Shown here in pieces: positions 5,977 to 6,028 of a stretch of 6,028 nt of DNA. The position numbers and the translations under genes were made by a program. Each line of letters begins with the position of its first letter. Within the stretch, counting starts at the first letter, position 1. The stretch is from Zwartia sp. (lineage in GTDB: Bacteria > Pseudomonadota > Gammaproteobacteria > Burkholderiales > Burkholderiaceae_B): assembly GCA_030653405.1 (NCBI GenBank), contig JAURZO010000216.1:1-6028 (forward strand), in the 5' to 3' direction. Under the pieces are notes generated by a model, which had not been told where the DNA came from, did not search any database, and saw only the letters and a list, made by a program, of their open reading frames with translations.

Positions 5977-6017
5977 TGTTGTCTTTCAAAAAAAAAGGAG
6001 ATAGGCGATACGACCGT

Positions 6018-6023
6018 ACTATA
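6018..6023 (-). promoter_or_regulatory. Possible -10 element for the ABC importer operon
   Basis: TATAGT on the minus strand matches five of six bases of the sigma70 -10 consensus and would start transcription near 6011, giving a leader of about 46 bases before ATG 5965. The matching -35 position lies beyond the right edge, so it cannot be confirmed here. Confidence 0.3.
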
Positions 6024-6028
6024 ACGTG

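Noticed and set aside
5988..6028. T-run in the importer leader as an intrinsic terminator or attenuator
   Set aside because: The bases before it (minus-strand GGTCGTATCGCC and surroundings) form at best two or three pairs with mismatches, so there is no credible terminator stem.

Overview
The window reads like chromosomal DNA of a betaproteobacterium, most likely in the Burkholderiales (Alcaligenaceae or a relative), with moderate GC content. The best clue is a Bug-type (TctC-like) periplasmic binding protein next to a CaiB-type CoA-transferase, an arrangement strongly expanded in that order. The assignment is inference; no rRNA or marker gene is present. The window is densely packed with genes and shows no tRNA, CRISPR array, insertion sequence or phage gene.

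Left part (1-1665, minus strand): a two-gene unit with a Bug-family solute-binding protein (ATG at 1665) followed 13 bp later by a class III CoA-transferase whose C-terminus runs off the left edge. A plausible reading is capture of an organic acid in the periplasm and CoA activation or CoA exchange in the cytoplasm. No TctA/TctB membrane partners are visible.

Middle (1666-2400): a 189-bp divergent intergenic region carrying a 15-bp perfect palindrome and an overlapping wider inverted repeat close to the Bug start, then a plus-strand gene for a small exported CIA30-domain protein. This gene converges on the next operon with only 6 bp between stop codons.

Right part (2407-5965, minus strand): a tightly packed five-gene operon. 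In transcription order it encodes a lipoprotein amino-acid-type binding protein, an inner-membrane permease, an ATPase, a second permease and a double-cupin protein of the ChrR/cupin_7 type. Intergenic gaps are 5 bp, 13 bp, a 4-bp ATGA overlap and 2 bp, so all five are probably co-transcribed and partly translationally coupled. The four transporter genes form a complete polar amino-acid (PAAT) ABC importer. The binding protein keeps the general amino-acid signature but lacks several residues that contact ligand in the Lys/Arg/His-binding relatives, so the substrate is left open. The bicupin is the most unusual partner and may sense or chemically modify the imported compound or a downstream product.

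No clearly new system was found. The items most worth checking are the bicupin attached to the importer, the altered ligand pocket of its binding protein, and the palindromic operator candidate.
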